From assembly GCA_014729705.1 (NCBI GenBank), contig WJJK01000092.1, forward strand, positions 1 to 15,968: a stretch of DNA of 15,968 bases, written 5' to 3'. A program made the translations under genes and the position numbers. Shown here one piece after another: positions 14,061 through 15,968 of the stretch; the stretch's first letter is position 1, and every line of letters begins with the position of its first letter. A model generated the notes under the pieces. The model did not search any database and was not told the origin of the DNA. It was given only the letters and a program-made list of their open reading frames with translations. Origin of the DNA: Candidatus Altarchaeales archaeon. GTDB taxonomy: Archaea; Altiarchaeota; Altiarchaeia; IMC4; SCGC-AAA252-I15.

Positions 14061-14297
14061 CTAACCCTCGTCTAAAGCTAAAATCTCCTTAAAGATAGTC
14101 TTAAAAGCGTATTGGAACATTGGCGAATCAAACTTATCTTCGTTGCCACAAATGCACTGGATTTCAGCATTGAAATACGCTTGAGATTTTTTATCGTCAG
14201 GCATCTGTTCGTACCCCTGCTTCCAAATCCTGTATAATACACCGTAAGAAACAGGAGAAACTATACCACATTCGCTGCAGCGAAAGTTTATGTGCAT
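14061..14297 (-). CDS. Small zinc-ribbon-like protein (78 aa)
   Basis: From the ATG at 14297 this encodes 78 residues. Cys7 and Cys10 (CSEC) pair with Cys48 and Cys50 (CIC-G), with about 37 residues between that could hold helices. This is the spacing of a small zinc-binding module, although the second knuckle is C-x-C rather than CxxC. The start is chosen because a perfect AGGAGG lies nine bases upstream (14312-14307), whereas an ATG at 14336 lies inside the preceding hairpin. The function is unknown; transcription-modulating or adaptor roles are common for such proteins. It follows a long structured leader, which suggests translational or processing control. Confidence 0.6.
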   Translation of the reverse strand: MHINFRCSECGIVSPVSYGVLYRIWKQGYEQMPDDKKSQAYFNAEIQCICGNEDKFDSPMFQYAFKTIFKEILALDEG

Positions 14298-14306
14298 TCT
14301 TTCTAT

Positions 14307-14312
14307 CCTCCT
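14307..14312 (-). promoter_or_regulatory. Ribosome binding site AGGAGG of the zinc-ribbon gene
   Basis: A perfect AGGAGG lies nine bases upstream of the ATG at 14297 and three bases below the base of the 14315-14345 stem. It fixes the start of the zinc-ribbon gene and places the hairpin where it could influence ribosome access. Confidence 0.7.
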
Positions 14313-14314
14313 GT

Positions 14315-14345
14315 GCTGTCGGGGGACGATAATCACCCCGACAGC
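14315..14345 (-). promoter_or_regulatory. Perfect 10-bp hairpin just upstream of the zinc-ribbon ribosome binding site
   Basis: GCTGTCGGGG (14315-14324) pairs perfectly with CCCCGACAGC (14336-14345) around an 11-base loop. On the transcript it stands directly before AGGAGG. No U-run follows, so it is not a classical terminator. A translational operator, an mRNA 5'-end stabiliser or a processing site are possible. Confidence 0.55.
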
Positions 14346-14478
14346 GGGGGCGCGTCAGAAATGCCGCCTCCACCAGTAGGTTTTAGGTTCCTACAAACCC
14401 GGGGTACTCAGCCAGAGTACCACCCCGACCAGTGCGCTTTTTTAGTCATCCCGAGACTTGTGTCTCCCCGCGTCCGGG
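14346..14478 (-). ncRNA. Structured untranslated region, possible leader RNA
   Basis: This gap contains no convincing ORF but several inverted repeats. These are GTAGG/CCTAC (14376-14380 with 14390-14394), GGTACTC/GAGTACC (14403-14409 with 14415-14421, extended by outer GC pairs after a one-base bulge), and GAGAC/GTCTC (14453-14457 with 14462-14466). A GC-rich imperfect pairing also lies between about 14346 and 14371. Together with the stems on either side it would form a compact chain of hairpins before the zinc-ribbon gene. I tested it for a tRNA cloverleaf and found no T-arm. It could be a leader RNA, a small RNA or simply a 3'-end region. Confidence 0.4.
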
Positions 14479-14492
14479 CTAATGCCCGGACG
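14471..14492 (-). terminator. GC-rich 9-bp hairpin spanning the stop codon of the secreted-protein gene
   Basis: CGTCCGGGC (14471-14479) pairs perfectly with GCCCGGACG (14484-14492) around a four-base loop. The TAG stop codon (14481-14479) straddles the loop and the stem. No immediate U-run follows; the nearest run of A/T on the transcript side is about 40 bases on. It may therefore be a weak terminator, a 3'-end stabiliser or part of the structured leader that follows. Confidence 0.4.
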
Positions 14493-14859
14493 AGTCCCTG
14501 CCTAACGATTCTAAATGTCTCATTTCTACCCGAGACTCATGGGAGGTAAAAGTTCGCTTGTAAGGACAATCGTGCCCTTCCCTCTCATAGAATAATTCGC
14601 CATTTGCTTTATAACCGCAGGCTGGCTTTTCTTCTGGTTCCCTCGGATCAGGATTTATTCTGGGACCTGAAATCCTGTCTCCACAAGCATGAGGAAAACA
14701 AGGATTATCTTTAGATTTCAAATCTGGGCCCACCTCAAAACTACGGATACCAGGGTCGGTTAGATCTAACTCAAGCTCTACCCGGGTGTCGCGCCCCAGT
14801 TGCTGAGCCCCCGCAGAAAAGGCTAATAATAACAAAAAGGTAGGCACTAAAAATCTCAT
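14479..14859 (-). CDS. Small secreted protein with four cysteines
   Basis: A 126-residue protein with a clear Sec signal peptide: basic Arg2, hydrophobic core FLVPTFLLLLAF, and a signal-peptidase I site after AGA (about residue 18). No lipobox Cys is present, so it is not a lipoprotein. The mature part has Cys54, Cys59, Cys81 and Cys98, enough for two disulfides, and a Pro-rich middle (GPRINPDPREPEEKP). I do not recognise the family. It lacks the transmembrane or lipobox marks of spanins. A periplasmic or released effector, or an exclusion protein, is possible. AGGTG about six bases before the ATG gives a good start. Confidence 0.65.
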   Translation of the reverse strand: MRFLVPTFLLLLAFSAGAQQLGRDTRVELELDLTDPGIRSFEVGPDLKSKDNPCFPHACGDRISGPRINPDPREPEEKPACGYKANGELFYEREGHDCPYKRTFTSHESRVEMRHLESLGRDSSGH

Positions 14860-14977
14860 AAATTCACCTACCTAAATAATACGATATTACAGAGATAATG
14901 GGGGAAAATAATCTATTATTTTATTGGACCCCTAGGCTATTATGGCCCATTGGATAGGGAGGGCCAGCCCCGTAAAA
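14860..14977 (-). promoter_or_regulatory. Non-coding gap, AT-rich, with inverted repeats
   Basis: No gene is seen in these 118 bases. A TGGCCC/GGGCCA stem (14943-14948 with 14961-14966) follows the stop of the 80-residue protein and could end or stabilise its message. Further on, an AT-only palindrome, AAAATAAT-CT-ATTATTTT (14905-14922), lies about 45 bases before the secreted-protein ATG. TAATAT and TATTAT hexamers nearby could be -10 boxes, but no well-placed -35 element is evident, so a promoter is only suggested. Confidence 0.35.
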
Positions 14978-15220
14978 CTACCTCACAAAGTGAGGCTGGT
15001 CTTCCTTGACTTTCCAGGTCAGGCGAGTCCAGCCTTTGGGAATGAAGTGGGAATAACCAAACCCGTCCAACACTCTATGACCGCTTCGTCCCACATTTAG
15101 ATACTGGGGCGAAAATATCTGGACTGTTTCGCCTCCAGGAAAGTGATAAACTCTGAAAGTTTCAGAAGATATATCTGTAAACTCATGGTCTGTACCATTA
15201 CGTAGCTTTATTTCTGCCAT
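14978..15220 (-). CDS. Small protein of unknown function (80 aa)
   Basis: An 80-residue protein I do not recognise. It appears all-beta: AEIKLRNGTDHEF, TFRVYHFPGGETVQIFSP, HRVLDGFGYSHFIPKGWTRLTWK. This could be a small barrel or sandwich fold. It has no signal peptide. AGGAGG five bases before the ATG is one of the strongest binding sites in the window, and a chain of three hairpins lies upstream (15242-15316). A CCTCAC/GTGAGG stem (14981-14995) lies in its last codons. Confidence 0.65.
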   Translation of the reverse strand: MAEIKLRNGTDHEFTDISSETFRVYHFPGGETVQIFSPQYLNVGRSGHRVLDGFGYSHFIPKGWTRLTWKVKEDQPHFVR

Positions 15221-15374
15221 CTTTTCCTCCTATTACCTCATGCTTACGAAAGTAAGCGGGGTATAAGTTAGTAATCGTCTAAAGAGACGATCTTAGAGCC
15301 CGGATTCCTCCGGGCTTTATCATCCAAAAGGCTTGTATACGAGAGAACGGGAAACAAACTTTTCCGGTACTTCT
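15221..15374 (-). promoter_or_regulatory. Non-coding leader with three tandem hairpins
   Basis: The 154-base gap before the 80-residue protein holds no supported gene. On the transcript the order is AGCCCGG/CCGGGCT (15316-15310 with 15303-15297), ATCGTCT/AGACGAT (15291-15285 with 15280-15274) and GCTTAC/GTAAGC (15257-15252 with 15247-15242), then AGGAGG and ATG. All three are perfect stems with loops of four to six bases. Read on the plus strand the first is followed by TTTATC, a poor terminator tail. A structured leader or RNA-processing region is the most economical reading. Confidence 0.45.
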
Positions 15375-15731
15375 CTAACAGATTTTTCCCTGATAAACTC
15401 GGCCCAAAGGGGCAGGGGACAGCAAACGGAAACCTTCTTCGGTTTTCTCTACATCCGTTTCAGGATTGCAGACGATACCATAAACTCTGCCAGGTAAATC
15501 TTGTCCGTCTACCATATAAGGAGGGAGGCGATAGTCCCAAATATCCAAAAGTTCTAGAGCATCTTCTAAGGTCATGAAAACACAACCACCTACTCGTTTT
15601 TCTGCTCCTCCTTCAGATATAACTTTCTCATAGACTTCCGGATTTCCCAAGGTATAAAGCAGGGTCTTGCCAGGAAATCTCTTTTCTACGTACGATCTGG
15701 TCAAATAGTTAGTATCAATAGGAACGTCCAT
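15375..15731 (-). CDS. Protein of unknown function (118 aa)
   Basis: A 118-residue soluble protein that I do not recognise. Visible features are a beta strand KTLLYTLGNPEVY, the segment GGCVFMTLEDALELLDIWDYR (residues 48-68; strand then helix), and GRVYGIVCNPE. The layout recalls small phage enzymes or ADP-ribosyl/immunity-like folds with a strand-helix 'F.TleeA..l' element, but no catalytic motif can be named. It starts three bases after the DUF7768-like gene with GAAGGG as binding site, so it is co-made with that gene. Confidence 0.6.
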   Translation of the reverse strand: MDVPIDTNYLTRSYVEKRFPGKTLLYTLGNPEVYEKVISEGGAEKRVGGCVFMTLEDALELLDIWDYRLPPYMVDGQDLPGRVYGIVCNPETDVEKTEEGFRLLSPAPLGRVYQGKIC

Positions 15732-15734
15732 AAA

Positions 15735-15968
15735 TCACCCTTCTATTCTTCGGTACTCTATAATACGGCCTTTCTTCTCAGCATCCTCTATGCCAAACTG
15801 CATCCCTCTAGAAACACCTCGATCCAAGTATACGATAGTTTTCTCTGCATGTCGAGCCCATTCTTTCCCAGCTTTTATGCCAAGCTCTCTTTCTTCCGGA
15901 ATGTTATCGTCCAGAATACCTTCTTGGGTATAAAGCAAATGAGAAGCCAAAGGAAATTCTCCTCGCAA
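15735..15968 (-). CDS. DUF7768-like (nucleoside 2-deoxyribosyltransferase-like) protein, 5' end cut by window
   Basis: The visible 77 residues are the C-terminal part of a phage protein of the DUF7768 kind: RGEFPLASHLLYTQ, then DDNIPEERELGIKAGKEWA, TIVYLDRGVSRGMQFGIEDA and GRIIEYRRI. Family members have a Rossmann-like fold related to nucleoside 2-deoxyribosyltransferases, with an N-terminal 'vyvAsPy' strand that would lie outside this window. The 'DD..PEERE.GI.AG..W' block and the 'D.G.S.GM..GI' helix are the hallmarks. The frame is open to the edge, so the gene surely starts upstream; the TTG at the edge is not the true start. The reaction is unknown; a role in nucleotide handling would fit the deaminase and nucleotidyltransferase genes further down. 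Confidence 0.7.
   Translation of the reverse strand: MRGEFPLASHLLYTQEGILDDNIPEERELGIKAGKEWARHAEKTIVYLDRGVSRGMQFGIEDAEKKGRIIEYRRIEG

Noticed and set aside
14346..14478. tRNA gene
   Set aside because: Hairpins are present, but no T-arm with a seven-base TTC loop, D-arm and acceptor pairing can be fitted on either strand.
15297..15316. Rho-independent terminator on the plus strand (GC stem followed by TTTATC)
   Set aside because: There is no plus-strand gene to end, and the U-run is too short; kept only as part of the minus-strand leader.
1..15968. CRISPR arrays, insertion sequences, transposase, integrase or attachment sites
   Set aside because: No regularly spaced direct repeats, transposase-like motifs or terminal inverted repeats were seen; the only mobile-type genes are the LAGLIDADG and HNH proteins.

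Overview
The window looks like part of a large tailed double-stranded DNA phage genome (Caudoviricetes). Every supported gene lies on the minus strand, spacing is very tight with many ATGA, TAATG or TGATG stop/start overlaps, and the contents are phage-typical: PhoH ATPase, Rad52-type annealing protein, dCMP deaminase, homing-type nucleases and a DUF7768-like protein. No virion structural, packaging, lysis, integrase or tRNA gene is visible, so host and lifestyle cannot be read from this stretch. Transcription runs from high to low coordinates.

Region A (15968 to about 14060) holds small accessory genes: the 3' part of a DUF7768-like gene, two unknown proteins, a small secreted Cys-containing protein and a zinc-ribbon protein. 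Two hairpin-rich non-coding stretches lie here (15242-15316 and 14315-14492).

Region B (14000 to 9120) is a nucleic-acid metabolism block: PhoH, an HNH nuclease domain fused to an HldE/TagD-like nucleotidyltransferase, an unknown small protein, a Rad52-like single-strand annealing protein with a long Pro/Ala linker, and a Clp/Hsp100-type AAA+ protein with an unusual phage-specific N-terminal half. The last two carry pairs of NPF motifs in their disordered segments.

Region C (9151 to 3413) is a cassette of sugar- and group-transfer enzymes: a SAM methyltransferase, a family-2-like glycosyltransferase, a ParB/Srx-fold protein, a DxD glycosyltransferase, a sulfotransferase-methyltransferase fusion and a beta-propeller protein. 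It may build or decorate a glycan on the virion, the phage DNA or the host surface; the target cannot be told from sequence.

Region D (3406 to 1) holds a winged-helix protein, a patatin-like phospholipase, a small unknown gene, a disrupted dCMP deaminase locus and a further methyltransferase. At the deaminase locus a 40-codon ORF (1855-1977) encodes a deaminase N-terminus and is followed, by ATGA overlap, by a LAGLIDADG endonuclease fused to a second, complete deaminase. This looks like a homing element that invaded the gene and carried its own replacement copy.

The most unusual items are that deaminase locus, the HNH-nucleotidyltransferase fusion with an in-frame N-terminal extension lacking a normal start codon, the sulfotransferase-methyltransferase fusion, and the shared NPF motifs of the recombinase and its AAA+ neighbour.
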